From Actinomycetales bacterium (GTDB lineage: Bacteria > Actinomycetota > Actinomycetes > Actinomycetales > Actinomycetaceae): 64,000 nt of DNA. Position numbers and translations under genes: made by a program. This document shows, in pieces, positions 39,324 through 50,360 of this stretch (positions within the stretch are counted from its first letter, which is position 1; every line of letters starts with the position of its first letter). Under the pieces are notes generated by a model, which saw nothing but the letters and a program-made list of their open reading frames with translations, searched no databases and was not told the DNA's origin. The DNA lies in NCBI GenBank assembly GCA_015655375.1, contig JAATFD010000036.1, positions 124,001 to 188,000 on the forward strand, in the 5' to 3' direction.

Positions 39324-39881
39324 TCAGGCGCGCCCGGAGTAGGAGCCATCACGGGTGTCGACCTTGACGCGCGTGCCTTCCTCCATGAACAGCGGAACCT
39401 GGATCTCGTAGCCGGTCTCCAGCGTCGCGGGCTTGGTCCCCGCAGAGGAGCGATCACCCTGCAAGCCGGGCTCGGTGTGCGTGATCTCCAGAGTCACCGT
39501 CGCCGGAAGCTCGACGAACAGGACCTGGCCGTCGTGCTGGGAGACCATGACGTCCTGATTCTCGATCATGAAGTGCGCGGTGTCCCCCACGATTTCGGCG
39601 GGAACCGTCAGCTGGTCATAGGTCGTCGTGTCCATGAAGACATAGTCGTCGCCGTCGCGGTACAGATACGTCATGTCGCGGCGATCCACGGTGGCCGTCT
39701 CGATCTTGATGCCCGCGTTGAACGTGCGGTCCACGGTCTTGCCCGACAGGACGTTCTTGATCTTCGTCCGGACGAAAGCAGGGCCCTTTCCGGGCTTGAC
39801 GTGCTGGAACTCGACAACCTGCCAGAGCTGGCCGTCGATGACCATGACAAGGCCGTTCTTCAGATCGTTCGTTGTGGCCAC
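39324..39881 (-). CDS. efp: Elongation factor P
   Basis: [55 protein letters not shown]. Confidence 0.98.
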   Translation of the reverse strand: MATTNDLKNGLVMVIDGQLWQVVEFQHVKPGKGPAFVRTKIKNVLSGKTVDRTFNAGIKIETATVDRRDMTYLYRDGDDYVFMDTTTYDQLTVPAEIVGDTAHFMIENQDVMVSQHDGQVLFVELPATVTLEITHTEPGLQGDRSSAGTKPATLETGYEIQVPLFMEEGTRVKVDTRDGSYSGRA

Positions 39882-39922
39882 AGACTTGCCTTCTTCTCGG
39901 GAGGGATGGACAGGCGCCCAGT

Positions 39923-40501
39923 CTACATCGCAGTGAAGACCCGATCCGCGACGACGGCCGGAGCCACCCCCACGGTGTCCACCGAGAGATCGGCCACGCG
40001 CGCGTAGACCTCCCTCAGCGAGCGAATCATTGTGGTCAACATGGCGCGCGGGGCGCCCAAGGCCACCGAGCGAGGAGCATTGAGGCCCTCACGCCGAGCG
40101 ATCTCGGCGGTGTCCGCCACGAGCTCGACGACGAGGGCGCCCGAACTGCGCGCCACCTCGATGGCCCGGGCGATCTTGTCCTGGGCGGGCAACGAGGCAC
40201 CCAAAGTCACCACGCCATCCGTGCCGGGCCCGCCCACGGAGAGAGCCTCGAGCGCCCCACGCGTCTGCAGGTCGGGCAGGCGAGGGTCCCCCGAGATGAT
40301 CAATTGTCCCACCGACAGTCCGGTCTCCCGCGCGACGAGGTCGTCCGTCTCGACGAGGCCGACGCCCAGGCGGTCCGCCACCAGACGTCCGATGGTCGTC
40401 TTGCCCGCACCGGACACGCCGACGAGGACGACGAGTGGTCCCCTCAACGCCGGGTCCTGGGGTCGAGGACGCATCACTCGTGCCGGATTCTCAGTGGACA
40501 T
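39923..40501 (-). CDS. Shikimate-kinase-like P-loop protein, degenerate active site
   Basis: [49 protein letters not shown]; lacks the GGG and LID arginine motifs. Confidence 0.75.
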   Translation of the reverse strand: MSTENPARVMRPRPQDPALRGPLVVLVGVSGAGKTTIGRLVADRLGVGLVETDDLVARETGLSVGQLIISGDPRLPDLQTRGALEALSVGGPGTDGVVTLGASLPAQDKIARAIEVARSSGALVVELVADTAEIARREGLNAPRSVALGAPRAMLTTMIRSLREVYARVADLSVDTVGVAPAVVADRVFTAM

Positions 40502-42167
40502 CGATGCCAATCCTCTCTGCCGGTGCGCGCAGGGCCTCTGGATCGACCTCGCGGACAACCGGATTCCGGAGCCCATCGAGCAGAACGAAGCGCAGGTGTC
40601 CCCCGCGGACCTTCTTGTCGGAGAGCATCGCGTCAACGAGGTTCTTCACCGGCGCACCCGAATATGAGGTGGGCAGCCCGACTGCCGAGAAGTCACGACG
40701 ATGTCGGTCGACCTCGTCGGCGGTCAGCAGACCGAGGTCGTGGGCCAGCTCGGCGGCAAAGACGCACCCGACGGCCACAGCGTCCCCGTGTCGCCAGGCG
40801 AAGTTCTCACAGCGTTCGATCGCATGGGCCATCGTGTGCCCGTAGTTGAGGATCTCGCGCAGTCCCGACTCGGTGAGGTCCTCCCCGACGACGCGGGCCT
40901 TGATCGCGACCGAGCGGACGACCAGCTCGCGCAGCTGTGGCGAGGTCGGATCCACGCACGCCTGTGGATCGGCCTCGACGAGGTCGAGGATCCGCTGATC
41001 CGCAATGAGCCCGCACTTGATGACTTCCCCGAGGCCCGCCCGCAGATCAGCAGGCGCCAGCGTCGCGAGCAGCCCGAGTTCCTCAACGACTCGCACGGGC
41101 GTGTGGAAGGCCCCGACCAGATTCTTACCGGCGGCGGTGTTGATCCCGGTCTTTCCCCCGACGGCCGCGTCGACCATTCCGAGCAGCGTCGAGGGTACCT
41201 GGACAACATCGATCCCACGCAGCCAGGTGGCCGCGACGAAGCCGGCGAGGTCCGTCGTCGCCCCACCGCCCAGGCCGATCACCGTGTCGGCCCGTCCCAG
41301 GCGCGCCGCGCCCGCGATGTCCCATCCGGAGGCCGCGACCTCGAGGGTCTTTCCCGCTTCGCCGTCGGGGTGGATGTAGGTGTGGACCTCCAGGCCTCGC
41401 TGCTCCAGAGCCAGTCGCAGGACCGCTCCCGTCGAGCCGACCGACGCCGGGTGGATCAGGAGGACTTTGCTTGCGTCGGAACGCACGCCGTCGACGACTG
41501 TGGAGACGTCGAGCCCGTGCCCGATGATCACCGGGTATGGACGGATCCCGCCGACATCGACAGTCTCCGGACCGGGGAGAACCTGCTCGGCGGGTTCCTC
41601 GTTGTCCTGCCAGTGACGCACCATGGTGACGACCTCCTCGACCACGTCGCTCGCCGGACCCGAGTCCGAGTGGACACGCACGGCTGCGACCTCCTCGTAG
41701 TATGGCGTGCGTTCCACGCGGAGTCTGCGCAATGCCGCATCGGGATCCGGCTGGAGCAAGGGACGATGCGTCTTGTGTGAAGTCCGGCGCAGGAGTTCCT
41801 CATGATCGACATCGAGGACCACGACACACCGGCCGGCAAGGATCTCGCGGACGGCCGGCGTCGTCACGGCTCCCCCACCAAGCGAGACGACAGCATCCAT
41901 CGTCAAAGCTCGCGCGACCGCACCGGCTTCGATTCGACGGAAGGAAGCCTCTCCGTCCACCGCGAAGATCTCAGCGATCGAGCGGCCCTGTGACTCGACG
42001 ATCAGGTCATCGGTGTCGACATGGGGCACGCCGAGCCGACGCGCCAGGGCGCGCCCGACCTTCGACTTCCCCGAGCCAGGAAGTCCGGCCAGCACGATCG
42101 GCAGTCGCAGTCCGACCTCCTCGGCGGGTGGATTCGGCTCGTCGAGGTCACGGTCACGCTGGTTCAT
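40491..42167 (-). CDS. aroKB: Bifunctional shikimate kinase / 3-dehydroquinate synthase (AroK-AroB fusion)
   Basis: N-terminal [72 protein letters not shown]-terminal [58 protein letters not shown]. Confidence 0.95.
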   Translation of the reverse strand: MNQRDRDLDEPNPPAEEVGLRLPIVLAGLPGSGKSKVGRALARRLGVPHVDTDDLIVESQGRSIAEIFAVDGEASFRRIEAGAVARALTMDAVVSLGGGAVTTPAVREILAGRCVVVLDVDHEELLRRTSHKTHRPLLQPDPDAALRRLRVERTPYYEEVAAVRVHSDSGPASDVVEEVVTMVRHWQDNEEPAEQVLPGPETVDVGGIRPYPVIIGHGLDVSTVVDGVRSDASKVLLIHPASVGSTGAVLRLALEQRGLEVHTYIHPDGEAGKTLEVAASGWDIAGAARLGRADTVIGLGGGATTDLAGFVAATWLRGIDVVQVPSTLLGMVDAAVGGKTGINTAAGKNLVGAFHTPVRVVEELGLLATLAPADLRAGLGEVIKCGLIADQRILDLVEADPQACVDPTSPQLRELVVRSVAIKARVVGEDLTESGLREILNYGHTMAHAIERCENFAWRHGDAVAVGCVFAAELAHDLGLLTADEVDRHRRDFSAVGLPTSYSGAPVKNLVDAMLSDKKVRGGHLRFVLLDGLRNPVVREVDPEALRAPAERIGIDVH

Positions 42168-43381
42168 GCCCGTTCCTCCACGTATTGGAGGTAGGCCAGC
42201 AGGTTGCGCCGGGCCTCCGCCACCGAGTTCCCACCCGCGTGGTCGCTCAACGCGTCGGCCAGGACAAGGGCGACCTCGGCCTGCGCGATGACGGCGCCGG
42301 GGACCACCTGGCAGGTGTCGGAGCGTTGGTGCAGGGCGCGTGCTTCCTCGCCCGTTGCGAGGTCGACGGTGCGCAACGCATGTGGAACGGTCGAGATCGG
42401 CTTGAATGCCGCCCGCACCCGGATGGACTGACCAGTGGAGGTCCCGCCCTCGATGCCCCCGGCGTGATTGCTCATGCGCGTGAGATGTCCATCCTCGCCG
42501 CGCACGATCTCGTCGTGGGCGCGCGATCCCGGCAGAGCTGCCTGCGCGAAGCCGTCGCCGATCTCGACTCCCTTGACGGACTGGATCGACATGAGGGCCG
42601 CGGCCAGACGCGCATCGAGGCGACGATCCGCCTGGACGTGAGTCCCCAGACCAATCGGGACACCCCAGGCGATGACCTCCGCGACGCCCCCGACCGTGTC
42701 GCCGTCCTTTTTCGCGGTGTCGATGACGCTGACGAAACGTGATTCCACTTCCGGGTCCAACGTTCTCACCGGTGAGGCATCCAGCGCACCGATGTCCACC
42801 GGCCGAGGCAGCTCTGCATCCGTGATCACTGCCTGTTCGTGCCCGACGGCGACGACGTGGCTGACCAACCGAATGCCCGCGACCTGTTCCAGCAGAGCCT
42901 CGGCGAAAGCTCCCAGCGCCACCCGCGCCGCCGTCTCCCTAGCACTCGCGCGTTCGAGGACGGGTCGCGCTTCGGGCAAGTCATAGGAGATCATCCCGGC
43001 CAGATCGGCGTGACCGGGGCGGGGCCGTGTCAGCGCCCGATTACGTGCCACCTCACGTTCGTCTCCCGACCCCGCATCGACCAGGAGCGCCGTGGGATCC
43101 ACGGGATCGGCCGACATGACGACCTCCCACTTCGGCCACTCCGAGTTCGCGATCTCAATGCCGACCGGGGCACCCGTGGTCCGCCCATGACGGACCCCGC
43201 CGAGAATCCGTACTTCGTCGCGCTCCCACTTCTGACGTGCCCCGCGCCCGTAGCCGAGCCGACGACGAGCCAAGGCCTCGCGCACGGTGTCGGTTGTGAT
43301 CCGGATTCCTGAGGGCAACCCATCGATCGTCGCCACGAGAACGGGCCCATGGGATTCCCCTGCCGTCAGCCATCTCAGCAT
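42164..43381 (-). CDS. aroC: Chorismate synthase
   Basis: [64 protein letters not shown]. Confidence 0.98.
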   Translation of the reverse strand: MLRWLTAGESHGPVLVATIDGLPSGIRITTDTVREALARRRLGYGRGARQKWERDEVRILGGVRHGRTTGAPVGIEIANSEWPKWEVVMSADPVDPTALLVDAGSGDEREVARNRALTRPRPGHADLAGMISYDLPEARPVLERASARETAARVALGAFAEALLEQVAGIRLVSHVVAVGHEQAVITDAELPRPVDIGALDASPVRTLDPEVESRFVSVIDTAKKDGDTVGGVAEVIAWGVPIGLGTHVQADRRLDARLAAALMSIQSVKGVEIGDGFAQAALPGSRAHDEIVRGEDGHLTRMSNHAGGIEGGTSTGQSIRVRAAFKPISTVPHALRTVDLATGEEARALHQRSDTCQVVPGAVIAQAEVALVLADALSDHAGGNSVAEARRNLLAYLQYVEERA

Positions 43382-43424
43382 TGCCCCAGTGTCCCACAGG
43401 CGTCCCGTCGGGCGTCCCGGGATC

Positions 43425-44135
43425 TCATCCGATCAGCGTGATGCCCCAGGCGAAGTAGGAGATGAGAGAACCTCCGATCAGCGCCGGCCCCATCGCGATA
43501 CGGCTGTGCACCGAGGCCGAACCGCTCGCAAGCCGCCACAGCGCGAACGCGCCACCGGCAAGGAAGGCCACGACGAGGCCGGCCACCGCGGCCTCCCACC
43601 CGAGTGTGCCGAGCATCGCTCCGAGCACGGGAGCCAAGCGGACGTCGCCCATCCCGACCCCAGCCCTCGTGGCGTGTCCGAGCCCCAGGGGCAGCACCCA
43701 TACCGCGATCCCCACAGCGACATCGAGGGCGAGTTCGCCAAGACCTGCGCGCGCCGTGCCCGTCTGCGCGGCGCCGAGCACCGCCTCGATTCCACAGGAA
43801 ATCAAGGCGAAGAGGACCCCTCCGGCCATCACTGCCGTGTAGCGGGTCGGGAGCCGATGGCATCGAGCATCGACGACTGCCGAAACTCCTCCGACCATGG
43901 TGACGACGACCGGGCCGCACGCTCCGGCCTGCCGGTAGTAGACGACGGCCACGACGGCACCGACCAGGCCGACCGTCCACAGGAGCGCACGGCGCGGCAG
44001 AGGATCCACGCCGGACTCACTCAGACAACGGGCCTGGATCCTCCACCCGGAATGACGCATCCATATGATGGCCACCAGCCACGAGACGTCCGTGACCACG
44101 AACCACAGTCCATGTGGAAAAGATGCGGAGTCCAC
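43425..44135 (-). CDS. A24-family prepilin peptidase-like protein
   Basis: TM-rich; [23 protein letters not shown] and [17 protein letters not shown] (the two catalytic Asp motifs). Confidence 0.8.
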   Translation of the reverse strand: MDSASFPHGLWFVVTDVSWLVAIIWMRHSGWRIQARCLSESGVDPLPRRALLWTVGLVGAVVAVVYYRQAGACGPVVVTMVGGVSAVVDARCHRLPTRYTAVMAGGVLFALISCGIEAVLGAAQTGTARAGLGELALDVAVGIAVWVLPLGLGHATRAGVGMGDVRLAPVLGAMLGTLGWEAAVAGLVVAFLAGGAFALWRLASGSASVHSRIAMGPALIGGSLISYFAWGITLIG

Positions 44136-44139
44136 GACA

Positions 44140-44994
44140 TCAGTCCCCCAGCCCCAGCGCGAGCACCATCGCCCGGCGCATGGGCTCGACCTCTGGATAA
44201 CGCCCCGTCATCAGGCGCACCTGTTGGGCGGCCTGGTGGAGCAGCATCTCCGTGCCGTGGACGACGACAGCACCGGCCTCGGTGCACCGGCGGACCAACG
44301 CCGTCTCCCACGGGGAGTAGACGACATCGAGCAGGGTCTGGTCCGCCCGGGGTGCCATTTGCTCCGCCAGCTGATCGGGAATTCCTGCAGGCATGGTCGA
44401 CACGACGATGTCGGATTGGTCGATCGCTGAGAGAACGGCATCGGTGCGTGCCCATGGCACTTGCTCGGGCATGACCCCGAGCCGCGTCGCCGCCATCGTC
44501 GCCGACCCCGGTCCTCCGAAACGTCTGCCGACAAGGATCATCCGCGGAATGTGCAGATGCCCCAGCGCCGCCAGGGCGGAGGACGCAGTCGCCCTCGTTC
44601 CCAGGATCACTGCGCACTCGGGCGCGCCGAGACCCCGCGCCGCACGGGCCTCGCGCAGCGCCTGGACGATCCCGTGGACATCCGTGTTGAAACCGGTCAG
44701 CAGACCGCCGCCGGTCACGACCGTGTTGACGGCTCCCACGGCCTCGGCCATCGGGTCCACGGCGTCCATCAGCGGGATGACGGCCTGTTTGCAGGGCATT
44801 GTCACCGACAGGCCGAGACAGTCGGGTCCGAGCCCCGCGATGAACCCCGGAAGAGTCTCCTCCGTCTGCTCGAGGCGCCGGTAGTCCCAGTTTTCCCCGA
44901 GCCCCAATGACTGCCACGCGGCTCGGTGGAGCACAGGAGACAGCGAGTGCGCAATCGGCGATCCGATCACCGCCGCCCAGGTCACTGGCCGCAC
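44140..44994 (-). CDS. aroE: Shikimate dehydrogenase
   Basis: AAVIGSPIAHSLSPVLHRAAWQSLGL; GLSVTMPCKQAVIPLMD; LTGFNTDVHGIVQALRE. Confidence 0.95.
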   Translation of the reverse strand: MRPVTWAAVIGSPIAHSLSPVLHRAAWQSLGLGENWDYRRLEQTEETLPGFIAGLGPDCLGLSVTMPCKQAVIPLMDAVDPMAEAVGAVNTVVTGGGLLTGFNTDVHGIVQALREARAARGLGAPECAVILGTRATASSALAALGHLHIPRMILVGRRFGGPGSATMAATRLGVMPEQVPWARTDAVLSAIDQSDIVVSTMPAGIPDQLAEQMAPRADQTLLDVVYSPWETALVRRCTEAGAVVVHGTEMLLHQAAQQVRLMTGRYPEVEPMRRAMVLALGLGD

Positions 44995-46286
44995 ACCCCT
45001 GGGTTTGCGGAGCAGAACTGGTTGAACTTCGCGACGTTCACCTCTTGCTCGTCATGCGTCGTCGCGAAGAGCGTCTCGCCGGTGTTGAGATCCACCGTCA
45101 CGAAGTACAACCAGTCGCCATCGGCCGGGTGAAGTGTCGCCTCAATCGCGTCGTCTGACGGCTGAGCGATCGGAGCCGGCGGAAGTCCCGTGTGGATATA
45201 GGTGTTGTACGGCGTGTCGACCTTGTAGTCCGCATCGGAGGGAACGCCACCGCTCTTGCCCAATCCATATTGCACTGTGGAGTCCATCTGGAGAAGACCC
45301 TTGGTCTCGCCGTTCGGCTCATCGAGGCGATTCTCGATGACCCGAGCGACCTGGGGCAAGTACTCCGTGATGTTCATCTCACGCTCAAGGATCGAGGCCT
45401 TGATGAGGACCGTCTCCCGATCTGCCTCGGACACACCCGCCTTGTCCAGGCGAGAGATCGTTGCAGCGACCATCTGCGAGAGCACAGTGGCCGGCGTATC
45501 GCCCGACGAGACCTCGTATGACCCCGGGCAGAGCCACCCCTCGACGTTGCCGTTCGCTTCAGAGGGAAGGCCGATCGCCGCAGAGTCCTTCATGGCGGCC
45601 TCGACCTCGTCGCTCGACGTGTTCGTCAGCTTGGCCAGCTTGTCGGTGATCTGGGCAGCGGTCTGGCCCGCATTGATCGTCACCGTGTTGTCCGACCGGT
45701 TCGTGTCATCGAGCAGCGCGGCAACCGCGTCGGAGGCCGTCATCTGTTGTTTGAGTGTGTAGGTGCCCGGTTTGATCGAGGCCGCCGCCTGGTTCGCCTC
45801 GAAGGAGCGGACGAAGGCCGTGACCGACCTCACGACGTCGGCGTCGACCAGCTTCTGCCCCATCGTGGATCCGGCATCGCCTTTCTCGACCGTGACCTCC
45901 ACGCTGCCCGTTCCCGGACCCGGGTAGTCGTCGGATCCCTGCGTGGTCGTTGACGTCCGCAAAACGGTGATGGCGATATAGCCCGCCCCGCCCAACAAGG
46001 CCAGAACCACCAGGAGGACGACAAAGGTCCGGACACGGCGGCGCCGGCGCCGCTTGCGTGTTCGTGCGCGCTCGTGTTCAAGCCGACGGGAGCGCAGTCC
46101 CGAGGTCGTCTCCCTCACTCCGGTTCCGGGGAACAAGGGCGAGCCCCCTGTGGGCTCTGGTTCGCCGAGACGGTTCACCGATCCTGATGCGGGAGCCTTC
46201 CGTGTTCCCGACATCGCTCGCTCTTCATCGGTGCGAACCTGACGCCGGGAGGGGAACGGTGAGTGCGGAGTGACGGGTTCAGTCAC
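44982..46286 (-). CDS. mltG: Endolytic murein transglycosylase MltG
   Basis: Single TM; KASILEREMNITEYLPQVARVIENRLDEPNGETKGLLQMDSTVQYGLGK...YNTYIHTGLPPAPIAQPSDDAIEA. Confidence 0.95.
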   Translation of the reverse strand: MTEPVTPHSPFPSRRQVRTDEERAMSGTRKAPASGSVNRLGEPEPTGGSPLFPGTGVRETTSGLRSRRLEHERARTRKRRRRRRVRTFVVLLVVLALLGGAGYIAITVLRTSTTTQGSDDYPGPGTGSVEVTVEKGDAGSTMGQKLVDADVVRSVTAFVRSFEANQAAASIKPGTYTLKQQMTASDAVAALLDDTNRSDNTVTINAGQTAAQITDKLAKLTNTSSDEVEAAMKDSAAIGLPSEANGNVEGWLCPGSYEVSSGDTPATVLSQMVAATISRLDKAGVSEADRETVLIKASILEREMNITEYLPQVARVIENRLDEPNGETKGLLQMDSTVQYGLGKSGGVPSDADYKVDTPYNTYIHTGLPPAPIAQPSDDAIEATLHPADGDWLYFVTVDLNTGETLFATTHDEQEVNVAKFNQFCSANPGVCGQ

Positions 46287-46770
46287 TGGGGCCCTCCTGG
46301 TTCGTGGCTGCGACGAGAATTCCGGGGGGATGATGCCCCATCCGCTCCTCGTCGAGTGCCTGCTCGAGGATGATCTGTGCCGCCACTTGGTCGATGACCG
46401 GGCGGTGGTCCCTCTCCGGGATCCCCGACTCCCGGAGTCGGTGGTGCGCTTGGTTGGAGCTTAGCCGTTCGTCCACCAAGCAGACTCGGACTCTCGGACG
46501 GGACGCGGCAATCCGGCGTGCGTACCGCCTGGCCCCCTTAGCCGAGATCCCCTCGGATCCCTTGAGGTGACGCGGGAGACCGACGACGATCTCGATCGCC
46601 GAGAACTCATCGACGATCTCAATCAATCGGTCCAACTCGGACCCGTCGTCGGCTCGCAGGAGGGTTTCCACCGGGAGGGTGAGGATCGCCTCCGGGTCGG
46701 TTCGGGCGACACCGACGCGGACAGTTCCCACGTCGACTCCCAGCCGGACCCCCGGACGCAACGAATTCAC
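46279..46770 (-). CDS. ruvX: Putative Holliday junction resolvase (YqgF/RuvX)
   Basis: GVRLGVDVGTVRVGVARTDPEAIL; IVVGLPRHLKGSEG; VCLVDERLSSNQAHHRL. Confidence 0.95.
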   Translation of the reverse strand: MNSLRPGVRLGVDVGTVRVGVARTDPEAILTLPVETLLRADDGSELDRLIEIVDEFSAIEIVVGLPRHLKGSEGISAKGARRYARRIAASRPRVRVCLVDERLSSNQAHHRLRESGIPERDHRPVIDQVAAQIILEQALDEERMGHHPPGILVAATNQEGPSD

Positions 46771-49466
46771 AGCGAACCGATCTCCGTCTTCACCGCCCGA
46801 AGGGCGGCTTCGGCGCCGGCCGCATCCGACCCGCCGCCCTGCGCGATGTCATCGCGGCCGCCACCACCACCACCAAGTGCCTGTGCGGCGACTCGCACGA
46901 GGGCACCCGCTTTCGCGCCGTCTCCACGCGCCGTGGCGTTCGTCGCCGCCACGACGATCGGACGACCACCGGTCAGGCCGAGCAACACGACGACGACCGG
47001 CTCGGACTCACCGAGGCGCTCCCGCACCTCGAGGGCCAGGGAGCGCAGCACCTCGGCCGACGAGAGATCACCGACCGAGGCGACGACCGCGGTGGAACGA
47101 CCGACGCGAGAGGCAGAGGCCACCAAGGAATCGGCCCGCGCCAGAGCCTGCGACGTTTGCAGGCGCTCGAGATCGCGCTCCGTTTCCTTCAGACGCACCA
47201 TCAGCGATTCGACACGATTCGGAAGCTCCTCGGCCCGCGTCCCGACCAAGGCCGAGAGCTGGGAGACCAGCGCGTGCTCCTTCGCCTGGAAACCGTACGC
47301 GCCATCGCCGACCAGAGCGTCGATGCGTCGAACGCCCGATCCGATCGAGGCCTCGCCGAGGACGGCGACTCGCCCGATGCGCCCCGTCGAGGGCACGTGT
47401 GTCCCGGCGCAGAGCTCCTTCGACCAGTCCCCGCCAATCGAGACGACACGAACCTCTGTGCCGTACTTCTCACCGAACAGCGCCATCGCCCCGGTTGCGC
47501 GTGCCTCGTCGATCGGCAGGACTTCGTCGGTGACCGCGAGGTCCTCGGCGAGCTTCTCGTTGACAAGTTCCTCGATGCCATCAATCTGGTTCCCCGACAG
47601 GGCCGATCCGTGGCGGAAGTCGAAGCGCAGCCGCGAGGGTGAGTTCTCCGAGCCTGCCTGCGTGGCCGTCTGGGAGACAATCTCGTGGAGGGCACGGTGG
47701 ACCATGTGTGTACCGGTGTGAGCACGGGCGATCGCCAGGCGACGGAGCACGTCGATCTCGGCCCATGCCCGGGATCCCAGAGTGACCGTGCCTTCTGTCA
47801 GCGTGCCGCGATGGACGGACAGACCCTTGATCGGCGCCTGGACGTCCGAGACCTCGACGACCCCGCCATCGGCCATGCGGATCGTGCCGTGGTCGGCCAG
47901 CTGGCCGCCCATCTCTGCGTAGAAGGGGGTCTGGTCGAGGATGATCTCGACCTCGGCCGGCGCGGTCGCCGCCGGAACGGGCACGCCCTCGACGAGGATC
48001 CCCTCGACGTGGGCCTCCGCGGCGTTCTCCGTGTAGCCAAGGAAGCGGGAACCGCCACCCATCCGCTTCTCAAGCTCGTGGAAGACGCGGGCATCGACGT
48101 GACCGGTCTTCTTCGCGCGGGCATCGGCGCGGGCGCGATCCTTCTGCTCATCCATGAGGGTGCGGAAGCGCTCCTCGTCGACATCCACGCCCTGCTCGGC
48201 CGCCATCTCGAGCGTGAGGTCGATCGGGAAACCATAGGTGTCGTGAAGAGCAAAGGCGTCCTCCCCGGAGATCACCGGCGTCGACGCGCCCGGGACCACC
48301 GCGCCCTCGGACTTGGCCGTGGCGACGGCAGCGTCGAGAATCGTCGTTCCTGCACTCAGCGTCCGACGAAACGCCTCCTCCTCGCCGTAGGCGACATCAG
48401 AGATCGTGTCCCACTGCGTGACGAGTTCGGGATAGGACGCGGACATCGCATCGCGCGAAACCGGCAGCAGCGTCGGCAGCGACGGGACATCGACGCCGAG
48501 CAGACGCATCGAGCGGATCGCCCGGCGCATCAGGCGTCGCAAGACATAGCCGCGACCGTCATTGCCGGGACGCACCCCGTCGGAGATCAGCATCATTGCG
48601 GACCGAATGTGGTCCGCAACCACGCGCATGCGCACGTCGTCCTCGCGATCGGCGCGGTAACGGCGGCCCGACATCTCCTCGACGGCCTCAATGACGGGGA
48701 AGACCTCGTCGATCTCGAACATGTTGTCCTTGTCCTGGAGGACGAAGGCGAGCCGCTCGAGGCCGGCTCCGGTGTCGATGCATTTCTGGTCGAGTTCGCC
48801 GAGCAGAGGGTAGTCCTTGCCCGTCCCCTCGCCGCGCATGAACTGGTCGAAGACCAGGTTCCACAGCTCCAGATAACGATCACCGCCAGGATCGACCGTT
48901 CCTCCCACAGCCTCGGGGCCGAAGGCGGGACCCCGGTCGTAGTGCCACTCGCAGCAGGGACCAGCAGGACCGGCCAGACCCGTGTCCCAGAAGATCTCCT
49001 CCCGGGGAAGCAGGACAATGTGGGAGCGATCCAATCCGACCTGCCGGGTCATGACGTCGAGGGACTCGGCATCCTCCTCCCAGAGGGTGACCCAGAGCCG
49101 GTCACCGTCCAGGCCATAACGGCCCTCGTCCTGGGATCCGGTCAGGAGGTCCCAGGCGAAGTGGATCGCGCCCTCCTTGAAGTAGTCCCCGAAGGAGAAG
49201 TTCCCATTCATCTGGAAGAACGTCCCATGGCGGGTCGTGCGTCCAACATTGTCGATGTCGTTGGTGCGGATGCACTTCTGGACCGAGGCCGCCCGGGGCC
49301 ACGGTGCCGGCTCAACCCCGGTGATGTACGGAATGAACGGCACCATTCCAGCAATCGTGAAGAGGATCGACGGTTCCGGGGAGATCAATGGAACGGAGGG
49401 ACGGATCTCGTGGCCGTTCGACTTGAAGTAGTCGAGCCATCGGGAACGGATCTCAGAGGTGCGCAT
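46767..49466 (-). CDS. alaS: Alanine-tRNA ligase
   Basis: MRTSEIRSRWLDYFKSNGHEIRPSVPLISPEPSILFTIAGMVPFIPYITG; HTGTHMVHRALHEIV; GGGGGG DHHA1 segment. Confidence 0.98.
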   Translation of the reverse strand: MRTSEIRSRWLDYFKSNGHEIRPSVPLISPEPSILFTIAGMVPFIPYITGVEPAPWPRAASVQKCIRTNDIDNVGRTTRHGTFFQMNGNFSFGDYFKEGAIHFAWDLLTGSQDEGRYGLDGDRLWVTLWEEDAESLDVMTRQVGLDRSHIVLLPREEIFWDTGLAGPAGPCCEWHYDRGPAFGPEAVGGTVDPGGDRYLELWNLVFDQFMRGEGTGKDYPLLGELDQKCIDTGAGLERLAFVLQDKDNMFEIDEVFPVIEAVEEMSGRRYRADREDDVRMRVVADHIRSAMMLISDGVRPGNDGRGYVLRRLMRRAIRSMRLLGVDVPSLPTLLPVSRDAMSASYPELVTQWDTISDVAYGEEEAFRRTLSAGTTILDAAVATAKSEGAVVPGASTPVISGEDAFALHDTYGFPIDLTLEMAAEQGVDVDEERFRTLMDEQKDRARADARAKKTGHVDARVFHELEKRMGGGSRFLGYTENAAEAHVEGILVEGVPVPAATAPAEVEIILDQTPFYAEMGGQLADHGTIRMADGGVVEVSDVQAPIKGLSVHRGTLTEGTVTLGSRAWAEIDVLRRLAIARAHTGTHMVHRALHEIVSQTATQAGSENSPSRLRFDFRHGSALSGNQIDGIEELVNEKLAEDLAVTDEVLPIDEARATGAMALFGEKYGTEVRVVSIGGDWSKELCAGTHVPSTGRIGRVAVLGEASIGSGVRRIDALVGDGAYGFQAKEHALVSQLSALVGTRAEELPNRVESLMVRLKETERDLERLQTSQALARADSLVASASRVGRSTAVVASVGDLSSAEVLRSLALEVRERLGESEPVVVVLLGLTGGRPIVVAATNATARGDGAKAGALVRVAAQALGGGGGGRDDIAQGGGSDAAGAEAALRAVKTEIGSL

Positions 49467-49535
49467 GTGTCCTCATGGTACTGGGGGTTGGAGGGGAAGG
49501 CTGTCAGGCCTCGTCGTCGAAGCCCGAGTAAGTGG

Positions 49536-49569
49536 ACGGACCCCGAGAGCAGATGCTCCCGGGGTCCGT
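49536..49569 (-). terminator. rpsD terminator hairpin
   Basis: ACGGACCCCGAGAGC-AGAT-GCTCCCGGGGTCCGT, 15-bp stem with one wobble, directly after the rpsD stop. Confidence 0.7.
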
Positions 49570-49580
49570 CATGACATCGA

Positions 49581-50204
49581 TCAGCGCGAGTAGTACTCGA
49601 CGACCATCTGGACGTCGCAGGTCACGGGGACCTCAGAGCGCTTCGGGCGGCGCACCAACGTGGCGCGCAGACGCTCGAGATCGACATCGAGATAGTCGGG
49701 AAGGTTCGGGAGCACGTCACGATGGATGCCCTGGGCCGCGATCTCGAAGGGAACCGTCGTCTGGGACTTCGGCTTGACCTGGAGGGTCTGGCCCGGGCGC
49801 ACGCGGAACGACGGGCGGTCGACGATCTTGCCATCAACGAGGATGTGGCGGTGGACGACGAACTGCCTGGCCTGCTGGATCGTGCGGCCAAAACCGGCGC
49901 GCAGGACAAGGGCGTCAAGGCGCATCTCGAGCAGCTCAACCAGGTTCTCGCCGGTCATGCCCTCGCCGCGACGGGCCTCCTCGAAAGCACGCTGCATCTG
50001 CGCCTCGCGAATACCGTACTGAGCGCGCAGACGCTGCTTCTCCTTCAATCGGACGGCGTAGTCGGAATCCTGGCGACGGCGCGAACGGCCGTGCTCACCA
50101 GGTCCGTAGGGGCGCTTCTCGAAGTAGCGGACTGCCTTCGGAGTCAGCGCGATGCCGAGGGCGCGGGACTCGCGCACCTGCTTACGTGAGCGGTTTGCTG
50201 CCAT
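49581..50204 (-). CDS. rpsD: 30S ribosomal protein S4
   Basis: RYFEKRPYGPGEHGRSRRRQDSDYAVRLKEKQRLRAQYGIREAQM; GFGRTIQQARQFVVHRHILVDGKIVDRPSF; ATG 50204. Confidence 0.98.
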   Translation of the reverse strand: MAANRSRKQVRESRALGIALTPKAVRYFEKRPYGPGEHGRSRRRQDSDYAVRLKEKQRLRAQYGIREAQMQRAFEEARRGEGMTGENLVELLEMRLDALVLRAGFGRTIQQARQFVVHRHILVDGKIVDRPSFRVRPGQTLQVKPKSQTTVPFEIAAQGIHRDVLPNLPDYLDVDLERLRATLVRRPKRSEVPVTCDVQMVVEYYSR

Positions 50205-50360
50205 GGAAATATGGCCCTTCCTGTTTCTTCTGTCATGCTCGGGGACTGCTCCGCGGGCACGGGGTCCACTCCCGGACAGATGTCCTTCGGCCAAGACCCC
50301 AGGTGGGTCGTCGCGGACTCGCGACGGATACCGTCCGTCGAGACGGACAGCCTGTACAGG

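Noticed and set aside
46855-46885. CCACCACCACCACCA repeat as a possible microsatellite of interest
   Set aside because: It encodes the normal Gly-rich GGGGGG segment near the AlaS C-terminus.
47685-49574. 629-aa plus-strand ORF opposite alaS
   Set aside because: Shadow of AlaS; composition is low-complexity R/G/D/H/V with no domain-like motifs.
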